Source: Chlorobiota bacterium (lineage in GTDB: Bacteria > Bacteroidota > Bacteroidia > Bacteroidales > B39-G9). From it: a stretch of 54,223 nt of DNA. Numbering within the stretch: the first letter of the stretch is position 1; each line of letters opens with the position of its first letter. The stretch spans positions 1 to 54,223 of the forward strand of contig JAADFW010000165.1 in NCBI GenBank assembly GCA_013152655.1. The letters are read 5' to 3'. Made by a program: the position numbers and the translations under genes. The notes under the pieces are model-generated. The model searched no databases. It was not told where the DNA came from and worked only from the letters and a program-made list of their open reading frames with translations. Shown here piece after piece: positions 1 through 8,071 of the stretch.

Positions 1-65
1 TGGACTCTCGAAAAATTAAGAAATTTAACTTGTACGCTATAATACCGGCATGCAAGCAGAAATTT

Positions 66-332
66 CTATTTTTCGGAGCCTGAGCTCTTATTCTCCATAA
101 AATAATTTAACTGATTTTCTCTTTTCTTCTTCGATTTAATGTACTTTTCTATGCGCATGGCTTCTTTTCTGCTCAACACCTCTATATAAGAGATTAGTTT
201 CCACGGCATATATTGCTTGGTAAATTTTTCATATCCGGCATTATGGCGTTTTATCCTTCCTTCAATATCAGACGTTTGTCCAATATAATACTTTCCGGTT
301 GGTACAGATTCTAATAAATAAACGTAATACAT
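66..332 (-). CDS. GIY-YIG nuclease-superfamily small protein
   Basis: A stand-alone 88-residue GIY-YIG domain protein. The N-terminus has the paired core strands YVYLLES and KYYIGQT (residues 3-20), followed by an Arg in DIEGRIKRHN (about residue 26) and a basic helix with a conserved-looking Glu (RKEAMRIEKYIK, about residues 55-66). This matches the short UhpO/YhbQ-like branch, which is common in Bacteroidota, often lies next to tRNA genes, and has uncertain cellular roles in DNA processing or repair. The ATG start at 332 lies just downstream of the tRNA-Gln terminator, so it is probably transcribed separately. Family assignment is firm; nuclease activity is not shown. Confidence 0.85.
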   Translation of the reverse strand: MYYVYLLESVPTGKYYIGQTSDIEGRIKRHNAGYEKFTKQYMPWKLISYIEVLSRKEAMRIEKYIKSKKKRENQLNYFMENKSSGSEK

Positions 333-347
333 AACTTAATCAATAAA

Positions 348-375
348 AAAAAGCCTCGATTTCTCAAGGCTTTTT
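348..375 (-). terminator. Rho-independent terminator after tRNA-Gln
   Basis: A 9-bp hairpin (AAAAAGCCT with AGGCTTTTT) and 10-nt loop, with a T tract on either strand. It lies directly 3' of tRNA-Gln on the minus strand and before the GIY-YIG gene. Confidence 0.85.
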
Positions 376-376
376 G

Positions 377-449
377 CTGTCCGACCAGGGCTCGAACCTG
401 GACTCTTATGGACCAAAACCATACGTGTTGCCAGTTACACCATCGGACA
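377..449 (-). tRNA. tRNA-Gln (anticodon TTG)
   Basis: The minus strand folds into a full cloverleaf: acceptor TGTCCGA with TCGGACA, D stem GTGT/ACAC-type, anticodon stem TATGG/CCATA around loop TTTTGGT (anticodon TTG), and T arm CCAGG-TTCGAGC-CCTGG. The discriminator is G and CCA is not encoded. The first pair is U1-A72, the pair that marks bacterial tRNA-Gln for transamidation. This matters because archaeal-type gatE and gatD lie about 44 kb away. Confidence 0.96.
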
Positions 450-476
450 AAAAATCGTTTTTTAAAAAACGTGCTG

Positions 477-506
477 CAAAAGTAATAAAAATTTTAATTT
501 ACCAAA
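477..506 (-). promoter_or_regulatory. Bacteroidota-type promoter of tRNA-Gln
   Basis: On the minus strand TTTG (503-506) is followed after 18 bases by TACTTTTG (477-484), very close to the consensus TTTG-N19-TAnnTTTG. The predicted transcription start is about 20 bases before the mature tRNA 5' end. Confidence 0.75.
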
Positions 507-595
507 CCTATGATGCTAAAAATATTCTATTCCAATATCCTGTTGTATTTGCACTAATTTATTCCTTTTAATTATCTTCGTTAAAAATTTCTATT

Positions 596-3500
596 ATGAA
601 AAAATTTAAACTTTATAATAATATTGCCGGTTGGATTGTTTTTATTGTTGCAAGTACAACTTTTTTATTAACTATTGAACCAACAGCTTCCTTTTGGGAT
701 TGTGGAGAATTTATTGCTACTTCATTCAAGCTGGAAGTTGGGCATCCTCCAGGAGCTCCTCTTTTTATGATTCTGGCAAGGTTCTTTTCACTTTTCACAT
801 CTGATATTTCGCATGTTGCCAAAATGATTAATAGTTTATCTGCTCTGGCAAGTGGATTTACTATTTTGTTTCTGTTTTGGACTATAACTCATTTAACTGT
901 TAAACTATTCAACACAACAAAACTAACAATTAGTCAAATAATAGTAATTCTGGGAAGCGGTATAGTTGGCTCGTTAGCTTATGCATTTTCAGATACTTTT
1001 TGGTTTTCAGCCGTTGAGGGAGAAGTGTATGCAACATCCTCTTTGTTTACAGCTTTGGTTTTTTGGGCTATTCTTAAATGGGAAAATGTTGCAAATGAAG
1101 AGTATGCTAATCGTTGGCTCATTTTTATTGCTTATTTAATGGGGTTGTCTATTGGCGTGCACCTACTTAATCTTTTGGCAATTCCGGCAATTGTTTTCAT
1201 CTATTATTTTAAAAAGTACAAGGTAAGCCGAAATGGAATAATAAAAACTTCATTACTTGCCATTCTAATTCTTGGGACAGTTCAATATATTATAATTCCG
1301 GGTGTTATTAAAGTGGCATCATGGTTTGAATTATTGTTTGTTAACGGATTTGGATTTCCATATAATTCCGGTGTTTTCTTCTTTACAGTAATGTTAATTT
1401 TTTTAATTGTTTATGGTTTACTCTATTCTGTAAAAAAGCAAAAAGTATTGTTAAACACAATAATTTTAATGTTTTCGGTAATTTTAATAGGTTATTCTTC
1501 TTTTGCTATGATTGTAATTCGCTCAAAAGCTGATCCACCAATGGATGAAAACAACCCTGAAAACATATTCTCATTGCTTTCTTACTTAAACAGGGAACAA
1601 TATGGCGACAGGCCTTTATTAGTTGGCCAATATTACAATTCGCCACTTGATTCAAAAAAACCTTATAAAAAAGGAATTAAAACTTATACGCCAATAAACG
1701 GGAAATATAAAGTAACAAACCAAAAAGATGTTCCAAATTACGATAGCAGATTTACAACTTTCTTTCCCAGGATGTATAGTTCAGAAAACAGGCACATAAA
1801 AGCTTACAAACAATGGGCAAATATTACAGGAAGGAAAATTAGATACAGGGATGGTAGTGGAGAACAAAAAACTATTGTTATGCCTACATTTATCGAAAAC
1901 CTGAAATTCTTCTTCAAATATCAGGTTGGCCATATGTATTTCAGATATTTTATGTGGAATTTTTCAGGCAGGCAAAATGATATTCAAGGACACGGTAGTA
2001 TTTTAAATGGAAATTGGATAACAGGCATTAATTTTATTGACAACTATTTGATAGGCAACACAGAAAAAATGCCTGAAAGCTTCAAACATAATAAAACAAG
2101 AAATGTTTATTATATGTTTCCGCTAATTTTGGGTTTGATAGGGCTTTTTTACCACCAAAAAAAAGATATAAAACAATTCTGGGTTGTTCTTTTGTTATTT
2201 CTTTTTACCGGCCTGGCCATTGTAGTTTACTTGAATCAATATCCATATCAACCCAGAGAACGTGATTATGCTTATGCCGGTTCTTTTTATGCTTTTTCTA
2301 TTTGGATAGGGCTTGGCGTAGCCGCCATTTATAATTCATTACATAAAAAAGTGAACTCATTAGCATTATCAATTAGTATTGCCATTGTATGCTTTTTACT
2401 TGTTCCGGTATTAATGGCGAATGAAAATTGGGATGACCATGACCGATCAAACAGATATACTACCAGAGATTTTGCAAGTAATTACTTAAACTCATGTGCT
2501 CCCAATGCAATTCTTTTTACCAACGGCGATAATGATACTTTTCCATTATGGTATGCACAAGAAGTTGAAGGAATTCGTACTGATGTAAGAGTAGTGAATT
2601 TGAGCCTTTTAAATACAGATTGGTACATTGGCCAAATAAAACGAAAAGCTTATGATTCTGATCCGGTTCCGATTTCGCTAAAAGAAGATAAATATATTCA
2701 GGGAACACGTGATATTATATATATTTATGAAAGGATAAAAGATACTATTGAATTACAAGATGCAATTACTTTTATTGCAAGTGATAACACCAATACAAAA
2801 TTACGCCCGGGAAACGGACAGGAATTTGACTATTTACCTGTAAAAAATTTAAAATTAACTATTGATTCTGAGAATGTTATAAGAAAAGGCGTAGTTTCAG
2901 AGAACGACAGGAACAAAATAGTATCTCAAATGCAATGGAAATTAAACAGGTCGTATATTTTAAAAAATGACTTAATGGTTTTAGATTTATTGGCAAATAA
3001 CAATTGGAAGCGTCCAATTTATTTTGCTGTAACAGTTGGTAGTAAGAACTATTTAAACCTCGAAAAATATTTTCAATTAGAAGGATTAGCATATCGTGTT
3101 GTACCTATTAAGTCAAATACACAGAATGGAGAAATCGGAAGAATTGATACAAAAATCATGTACAACAATATGATGAATAAGTTTAAATGGGGCGGAATTA
3201 ATAATCCGAATGTTTTTCTTGACAACACTAATATGAGAATGATAATGAATTTTAGAAGTAATCTTGCCAGATTAGCTAATGCATTACTCTCTGAAAATAA
3301 AAAAGATTCAGCCATAACTGTATTAGACCGTTGTGTTCAATTAATGCCTGACAGCCTTATACCTGTAAACTATTTTAGCATACCTATAGCTGAAGCATAT
3401 TATAAAGCAGGGGAAAGAGACAAAGCTGATAATCTGGTTGAAAAAATTAATGTTAAATCTACTGAAAAATTAAATTATTACTTTTCATTTACTAAAAATC

Positions 3501-3655
3501 AGATAAAACTTATTGATTTAGATATTAGAAGAGAAATGTCTGTGCTAAACGAATTAATCAGAATTTGCGATCAATATCAGAATAATGAACAATCGGAAAA
3601 TATAAAAAGCAAGTTAGGTGAATTATATATGAAGTATAACGAAAACCTGAAATAA
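596..3655 (+). CDS. DUF2723 polytopic membrane protein, probable GT-C protein O-mannosyltransferase-like enzyme
   Basis: A 1019-residue membrane protein. The N-terminus (about 10-90) carries the DUF2723 signature: a transmembrane segment, then the acidic motif FWDCGEFIATSFKLEVGHPPG, in which Asp and Glu sit on the first outside loop as in GT-C glycosyltransferases of the PMT clan. About ten more hydrophobic segments follow to residue ~600, then a soluble part with a TPR-like helical region near 890-960. Such proteins are thought to transfer sugar from a lipid carrier to exported proteins or glycans in Bacteroidota. That function is inferred from the family. The next gene, a deacetylase, begins 2 bases after its stop, so the two are probably co-transcribed. 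Confidence 0.85.
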   Translation: MKKFKLYNNIAGWIVFIVASTTFLLTIEPTASFWDCGEFIATSFKLEVGHPPGAPLFMILARFFSLFTSDISHVAKMINSLSALASGFTILFLFWTITHLTVKLFNTTKLTISQIIVILGSGIVGSLAYAFSDTFWFSAVEGEVYATSSLFTALVFWAILKWENVANEEYANRWLIFIAYLMGLSIGVHLLNLLAIPAIVFIYYFKKYKVSRNGIIKTSLLAILILGTVQYIIIPGVIKVASWFELLFVNGFGFPYNSGVFFFTVMLIFLIVYGLLYSVKKQKVLLNTIILMFSVILIGYSSFAMIVIRSKADPPMDENNPENIFSLLSYLNREQYGDRPLLVGQYYNSPLDSKKPYKKGIKTYTPINGKYKVTNQKDVPNYDSRFTTFFPRMYSSENRHIKAYKQWANITGRKIRYRDGSGEQKTIVMPTFIENLKFFFKYQVGHMYFRYFMWNFSGRQNDIQGHGSILNGNWITGINFIDNYLIGNTEKMPESFKHNKTRNVYYMFPLILGLIGLFYHQKKDIKQFWVVLLLFLFTGLAIVVYLNQYPYQPRERDYAYAGSFYAFSIWIGLGVAAIYNSLHKKVNSLALSISIAIVCFLLVPVLMANENWDDHDRSNRYTTRDFASNYLNSCAPNAILFTNGDNDTFPLWYAQEVEGIRTDVRVVNLSLLNTDWYIGQIKRKAYDSDPVPISLKEDKYIQGTRDIIYIYERIKDTIELQDAITFIASDNTNTKLRPGNGQEFDYLPVKNLKLTIDSENVIRKGVVSENDRNKIVSQMQWKLNRSYILKNDLMVLDLLANNNWKRPIYFAVTVGSKNYLNLEKYFQLEGLAYRVVPIKSNTQNGEIGRIDTKIMYNNMMNKFKWGGINNPNVFLDNTNMRMIMNFRSNLARLANALLSENKKDSAITVLDRCVQLMPDSLIPVNYFSIPIAEAYYKAGERDKADNLVEKINVKSTEKLNYYFSFTKNQIKLIDLDIRREMSVLNELIRICDQYQNNEQSENIKSKLGELYMKYNENLK

Positions 3656-3657
3656 AA

Positions 3658-4269
3658 ATGACATGGATAAAAACACCTAAATTAATTAGCAATGTTTTTT
3701 ATAGGCTAAAATGGGATTTTGAGACAGGGGAAAAGGTTATTTATCTGACTTTTGATGATGGGCCAACAACTGATGTAACCGATTTTGTTTTAACCCAACT
3801 TAAATTTTTTAATGCTAAAGCTACATTTTTTTGCCTTGGCCGAAATGTTGAAAAATATCCGGAGATATATAAGAAGATTATAGAGCTTGGCCATAAAACA
3901 GGGAATCATTCTTATAGTCATTTAAACGGATGGAAAACAAATTTCAGAACTTATATTTCAGATATAGAATTGGCAAAAACATATATAAATTCCCGTTTAT
4001 TTCGCCCCCCCTACGGAAAAATGAAACAAACACAAAAATTCAGCTTACTAAAACGTTATAAAATAATTATGTGGGATATTTTAAGCCATGATTACGATAA
4101 AAAAACCACACCTGAAAAATGTGTGTCTAATGTTTTAACCCATGTAAAAAATGGTTCAATTATAGTCTTTCATGATTCGCTTAAAGCCAGTAAAAATCTT
4201 TATTATACCTTACCTGTAATTTTAAATAACTTATCAGAACAAGGTTATGAATTTAGGTCTATTCATTAG
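3658..4269 (+). CDS. Polysaccharide deacetylase (NodB-homology, carbohydrate esterase 4)
   Basis: This 203-residue protein is essentially a bare NodB domain. It has motif 1 TFDDGP (31-36, catalytic base and metal Asp), motif 2 HSYSH (84-88, metal histidines), motif 3 RPPYG (116-120), motif 4 around W139, and motif 5 with H172 (VFHDS). All catalytic and metal residues are present, so a metal-dependent N- or O-deacetylase of glycans is expected. There is no signal peptide or membrane anchor, which is unusual for an enzyme acting on peptidoglycan or exopolysaccharide, so a cytoplasmic or lipid-linked precursor may be the substrate. It starts 2 bases after the DUF2723 gene. Confidence 0.9.
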   Translation: MTWIKTPKLISNVFYRLKWDFETGEKVIYLTFDDGPTTDVTDFVLTQLKFFNAKATFFCLGRNVEKYPEIYKKIIELGHKTGNHSYSHLNGWKTNFRTYISDIELAKTYINSRLFRPPYGKMKQTQKFSLLKRYKIIMWDILSHDYDKKTTPEKCVSNVLTHVKNGSIIVFHDSLKASKNLYYTLPVILNNLSEQGYEFRSIH

Positions 4270-4311
4270 TAAAAAAAACGATAATTAACCATTTCGTAAA
4301 ATCATTTTTTA

Positions 4312-4319
4312 TATATTTG
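4312..4319 (+). promoter_or_regulatory. -7 box of tRNA-Ala promoter
   Basis: TATATTTG fits the Bacteroidota -7 consensus TAnnTTTG and lies 46 bases before tRNA-Ala. The -33 element is poor (TTTC near 4292). Confidence 0.5.
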
Positions 4320-4364
4320 GCATCTGTTTAAAATACATTATTTTAAATGTTCTTTTATAAAGTT

Positions 4365-4438
4365 GGGGATATAGCTCAGTTGGCTAGAGTGCGTGACTGG
4401 CAGTCACGAGGTCGGGGGTTCGACTCCCCCTATCTCCA
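4365..4438 (+). tRNA. tRNA-Ala (anticodon GGC)
   Basis: A complete cloverleaf: acceptor GGGGATA/TATCTCC with the G3-U70 wobble pair that identifies alanine tRNAs, anticodon stem CGTGA/TCACG around loop CTGGCAG (anticodon GGC), T arm GGGGG-TTCGACT-CCCCC and discriminator A. Confidence 0.97.
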
Positions 4439-4563
4439 CATTTCACATTTATTATCAAATAATTTCCTCACACGTACTATTATTACTTCCTTGTTGAGTT
4501 TTTAACTCTTATTACAAAAAATACATGAATACCGGGAACATTTTTATGCAATTTGTATGCAAA

Positions 4564-4603
4564 GAAAAAAGGCGCATCAGAATCAATATCCTAAAACGCC
4601 TTT
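4564..4603 (-). terminator. Terminator after tRNA-Met
   Basis: Read leftward, AAAGGCG pairs with CGCCTTT across a 22-nt loop and is followed by a T run. It lies 10 bases past the tRNA-Met 3' end. Confidence 0.55.
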
Positions 4604-4612
4604 GTTCAGTCG

Positions 4613-4686
4613 TAGCGAGAGAGAGACTTGAACTCTCGACCTCATGATTATGAATCATGCGCTCTAACCACCTGAGCTACCTCGCC
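4613..4686 (-). tRNA. tRNA-Met (anticodon CAT)
   Basis: The minus strand folds into a cloverleaf with acceptor GGCGAGG/TCTCGCT (G-U pairs at both ends), anticodon stem CATGA/TCATG around loop TTCATAA (anticodon CAT), T arm GAGAG-TTCAAGT-CTCTC and discriminator A. The overall sequence suggests elongator Met. A tRNA-Ile2 with lysidine-modified CAT cannot be excluded by eye. It is not the initiator type because the anticodon stem lacks three consecutive G-C pairs. Confidence 0.9.
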
Positions 4687-4722
4687 ATATTAAAAAAACA
4701 TTAACTTGTTTTTTTTGAGCTG

Positions 4723-4753
4723 CAAATATAAAGAATTATTTAAATAAAAAAAT
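4723..4753 (-). promoter_or_regulatory. Promoter of tRNA-Met
   Basis: On the minus strand TATATTTG (4723-4730) lies 19 bases after a TTTT (4750-4753), one change from the Bacteroidota -33/-7 consensus. Confidence 0.55.
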
Positions 4754-4908
4754 GGTTTAAAATAATTTTAGAAAAACGATATTCTCAATATATAATTTTT
4801 TGTTTAATACTATTTTAAAAATAGCTGTTCATTAAATTACTATTTCTTCTATTTTTTTATATATTGCAAAATATCAACATTTAGGAAAATTACTAAAGAC
4901 TATGCCTA

Positions 4909-5286
4909 ATGAAAACAAAATATCAATTAGAATATACCATTAACTCATCACCCAAAGTTCTTTTTAACCGATTAGCAACGGCAGGAGGGTTATCAGAATG
5001 GTTTGCCGACGATGTGAATGTTCAAGGCAATATTTATACTTTTATTTGGGAAGGATCAGAACAAGAAGCAGAAATGACTGGTAAAAAAGACGGAAAATAT
5101 GTTAAATTTCATTGGTTGGATGATGAAGATGAAAAATCTTATTTTGAATTTAAATTAAACACCGATGAACTTACCGGTGACTTAGCTCTTATAATTACTG
5201 ATTTTGCTGAAGATGATGAAGTTGACGATGCAAAAGATCTTTGGGATACACAAATTTCAGAATTAAAACATTTACTCGGTTTGTAA
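4909..5286 (+). CDS. START-like (SRPBCC/AHSA1-type) domain protein
   Basis: A 125-residue soluble protein that fits the small START/Bet v1-like fold of the Bacteroidota AHSA1-like family: an N-terminal strand (KYQLEYTINSSPKVLFNRLAT), then GGLSEWFADDVNV and several strands, ending in a long amphipathic C-terminal helix (AKDLWDTQISELKHLLGL). Related domains bind hydrophobic ligands or act as cochaperones, and no specific ligand can be named here. It is strongly acidic and has no signal peptide, so it should be cytoplasmic. It lies 68 bases before the LptF/G-type permease, which has its own promoter-like -7 box. Confidence 0.75.
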   Translation: MKTKYQLEYTINSSPKVLFNRLATAGGLSEWFADDVNVQGNIYTFIWEGSEQEAEMTGKKDGKYVKFHWLDDEDEKSYFEFKLNTDELTGDLALIITDFAEDDEVDDAKDLWDTQISELKHLLGL

Positions 5287-5311
5287 TATTCTTTCCTATT
5301 GAAAAATATCT

Positions 5312-5319
5312 TAGCTTTG
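5312..5319 (+). promoter_or_regulatory. -7 box upstream of the LptF/G permease
   Basis: TAGCTTTG fits the Bacteroidota -7 consensus and is placed 35 bases before the GTG start in a 68-base gap. The -33 match is weak. Confidence 0.45.
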
Positions 5320-5354
5320 CATTCGTTTTTAAATAACATCAAAAATATTTTCTT

Positions 5355-6833
5355 GTGAAACGATTGCATGCACTAACATTTAAATCATATATAGGCCCAC
5401 TAATCCTAACTTTTTTTATCGCAGTATTTCTATTATTAATGCAATTTTTATGGAAATACATTGATGATTTAGTAGGTAAAGGGCTGGAATTAAAAGTAAT
5501 TGCTGAATTACTTATGTATGCCTCTGCAGGCTTAGTTCCAATGGCTCTTCCATTATCTATCTTGTTGTCTTCTATTATGACTTTCGGAAATATGGGCGAA
5601 CATAATGAATTATTAGCCTTAAAGTCTTCAGGAATTTCTCTACAGCGAATTATGACCCCCCTAATTGTGTTAGTAATTTTTATAAGCATTAGTGCTTTTT
5701 TCTTCTCAAACAATGTATTGCCATATACAAACCTTAAAATGGGTTCATTATTATATGACATAAGGCATCAGCGGCCTGAGTTGAACATTAAGCCCGGAAT
5801 TTTTAATGATAGAATTGATGGGTATAGCATAAAAATAGGACAAAAAGACAATACTAAGAATATGATGTATAATGTAATGATATATGACCATACTGATAAA
5901 AAAGGGAATATACACGTTACAACAGCCGATTCAGGAAAAATGAATTTAACCGCAGATGAGCAATATTTGATATTTGATTTGTACAACGGAAACAGCTATA
6001 ATGAACTTGTTGGCAAAAAAACCAGAACAGGCATAAAAACCTACCCTCACAGACAAGATCATTTTAAAGAAGAACAAATAATACTTGAAATAAGTGGTTT
6101 TGAATTTACAAGAACTAATGAAAACTTATTTCGACAGAATTATCAAATGCTTAATATTAAACAACTTGACAAAGCAGTTGATTCTCTTCAAAAAAAGCTT
6201 AATGAAAGAAGAAAAAGTTTCAAAAAAAATCTAAATAAAACATATTTTTTTAAGAAAGAAATAAAAGATACTGTGCGTATTGATAAGTTAATGAAAGAAA
6301 AAGATATTTATGCAGTTGCACCTATTAATTTTGATAGTGCCTTTGCTAAATTAAACTATAAAACAAAAATTAAAGTTATTGATGGTGCACAAAATTATGC
6401 CCGCACTACAAAAACATATTTATCATCAATTTCTGACAACACCATTGCACAAAACAGATGGATTAGAAGACATCAAATTGAATGGCATAAAAAGTTTACT
6501 TTATCTTTTGCATGCTTTATTTTGTTTTTTATTGGTGCTCCATTGGGTGCAATTATTAGAAAAGGCGGAATTGGCATGCCTACAGTAGTATCTGTTTTAT
6601 TTTTCATTTTGTATTATATTATATCAATAACCGGAGAAAAGTATGTTCGTTCAGGTGTTCTTCAACCTTTTGTAGGTATGTGGCTATCTTCCTTTGTTCT
6701 ACTCCCTTTAGGTGCTTTCCTTACTTATAAAGCAACAACCGATTCTGTAATTTTAAAAATAGATACTTATTTTGAATTTTTTAAAAAGCTTTTTGGAAAT
6801 AAAAGCAAAACTTCAGAAACTGAATCAGAATAA
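5355..6833 (+). CDS. LptF/LptG family lipopolysaccharide export permease
   Basis: A 492-residue YjgP/YjgQ-family permease. Three N-terminal transmembrane helices (about 13-33, 58-82, 103-125) include the family-like stretch MALPLSILLSSIMTFGNMGEHNELLALKSSGIS. A periplasmic jellyroll-like region (about 130-370) follows, then three C-terminal helices (about 375-475). In the Lpt machine LptF and LptG form the inner-membrane core that, with LptB ATPase, extracts LPS. One protein cannot be assigned to F versus G by eye. It is longer than enterobacterial LptF (about 365 residues) because the periplasmic part holds a charged, coiled-coil-like insert near 250-310, as is usual in Bacteroidota. Start is GTG. 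A glycosyltransferase follows 32 bases later. Confidence 0.9.
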   Translation: MKRLHALTFKSYIGPLILTFFIAVFLLLMQFLWKYIDDLVGKGLELKVIAELLMYASAGLVPMALPLSILLSSIMTFGNMGEHNELLALKSSGISLQRIMTPLIVLVIFISISAFFFSNNVLPYTNLKMGSLLYDIRHQRPELNIKPGIFNDRIDGYSIKIGQKDNTKNMMYNVMIYDHTDKKGNIHVTTADSGKMNLTADEQYLIFDLYNGNSYNELVGKKTRTGIKTYPHRQDHFKEEQIILEISGFEFTRTNENLFRQNYQMLNIKQLDKAVDSLQKKLNERRKSFKKNLNKTYFFKKEIKDTVRIDKLMKEKDIYAVAPINFDSAFAKLNYKTKIKVIDGAQNYARTTKTYLSSISDNTIAQNRWIRRHQIEWHKKFTLSFACFILFFIGAPLGAIIRKGGIGMPTVVSVLFFILYYIISITGEKYVRSGVLQPFVGMWLSSFVLLPLGAFLTYKATTDSVILKIDTYFEFFKKLFGNKSKTSETESE

Positions 6834-6865
6834 TAACTGCTTAAATAATTTGTAATTTGGCAATT

Positions 6866-8071
6866 ATGAAAATTCTAATTCTAACAAACAAATTGCCTTA
6901 TCCGCCTAAAGATGGCGGTTCAATAGCAACACTCAATTTATCAATTGAATTAGCTAAGCAGGGAAATACCGTTCATTTATTGTCGTTAAATACAACTAAA
7001 CATTATTTCCCGGTTAATGAAATACCTGCCCAAATAACCAACCTTGTTAAATTTTACGATGTATATACAAATACAAAAATTAAATTTTTTAAAGCTTTTA
7101 CAAACCTTTTGTTTTCTAACAAGCCATATAACGCAATACGCTTTAAATCAAAAGAATATAAAAATAAACTAATACAACTAATACGATACAACAATTATGA
7201 CATTGTTCAACTAGAAGGACTTTACATGTCGTTTTATGTTCCTGCTATTCGGAAACATTCTAATGCATTTATTGCAATGCGTTCGCATAATGTTGAACAT
7301 GAAATATGGAGAAAAAATGCTTCATTTGAAACAAATAAAATAAAAAAGATTTATCTGAAAATTTTAGCAAAACGTATTAAACAATTAGAAACTAAAACAC
7401 TTAATCACTTCGATGCATTGTTGCCTATTACAGAAAACGATGCAAAAAGATTCAAACTGCATGGTTGTATAATTCCAATTCATATAACCCCGGTTGGCAT
7501 TAACTATACTTCTTATCAAATAGTTCAAAAACCGATAGAATTTCCTACTTTATTTCATATAGGTGCTTTAGACTGGATACCAAATTTGGAGGGTTTAACC
7601 TGGTTTTTTAAAACGGTTTGGCCGGAATTACATGCTGCCTTTCCTAAACTTAAATTTTATTTAGCCGGCAGAAATGCCGCTTCTGATTTTGAAAAAACCT
7701 TAAATATTAAAGGTGTTGAATATATTGGAGAGATTGAAGATGCCAAAGCTTTTATACAATCAAAAGCCATTATGGTTGTGCCCCTTTTTGCCGGAAGTGG
7801 AATGAGAATTAAAATTATTGAAGGCCTTGCAATGCACAAAGCCATTGTTTCTACCAGGTTAGGCGTTGAAGGTATTCCGGTAACCGATAAAAAGAATATC
7901 TGCTTAGCTGATAATAAAGAAGAATTTATTAGTAAAATAAGTATGCTCATAAAAGATGATAATTTGTTTAATATGATTTCCAAAGAAGCAGGTATTTTTG
8001 TCCAGAAAAATTTTGATACATTTACTATCACAAATAATTTGATTTCCTTTTATTATTCTCTATTGCAATGA
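6866..8071 (+). CDS. Glycosyltransferase family 4 (GT-B)
   Basis: About 401 residues. The N-terminal Rossmann half begins KILILTNKLPYPPKDGGSIA, typical of the acceptor-binding glycine loop of GT4 enzymes. The C-terminal half carries FAGSGMRIKIIEGLAMHKAIVST, where the Glu of the E-x7-E-like region contacts the nucleotide-sugar donor. It likely adds a sugar to LPS, exopolysaccharide or a glycolipid; donor and acceptor are unknown. An in-frame TTG lies three codons upstream (6857), but the ATG at 6866 fits the family N-terminus better. Its stop overlaps the start of the next glycosyltransferase by 4 bases (ATGA), which implies translational coupling. Confidence 0.9.
   Translation: MKILILTNKLPYPPKDGGSIATLNLSIELAKQGNTVHLLSLNTTKHYFPVNEIPAQITNLVKFYDVYTNTKIKFFKAFTNLLFSNKPYNAIRFKSKEYKNKLIQLIRYNNYDIVQLEGLYMSFYVPAIRKHSNAFIAMRSHNVEHEIWRKNASFETNKIKKIYLKILAKRIKQLETKTLNHFDALLPITENDAKRFKLHGCIIPIHITPVGINYTSYQIVQKPIEFPTLFHIGALDWIPNLEGLTWFFKTVWPELHAAFPKLKFYLAGRNAASDFEKTLNIKGVEYIGEIEDAKAFIQSKAIMVVPLFAGSGMRIKIIEGLAMHKAIVSTRLGVEGIPVTDKKNICLADNKEEFISKISMLIKDDNLFNMISKEAGIFVQKNFDTFTITNNLISFYYSLLQ

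Noticed and set aside
374-571. A 65-codon frame across the tRNA-Gln gene
   Set aside because: It reads through the tRNA and terminator on the opposite strand.
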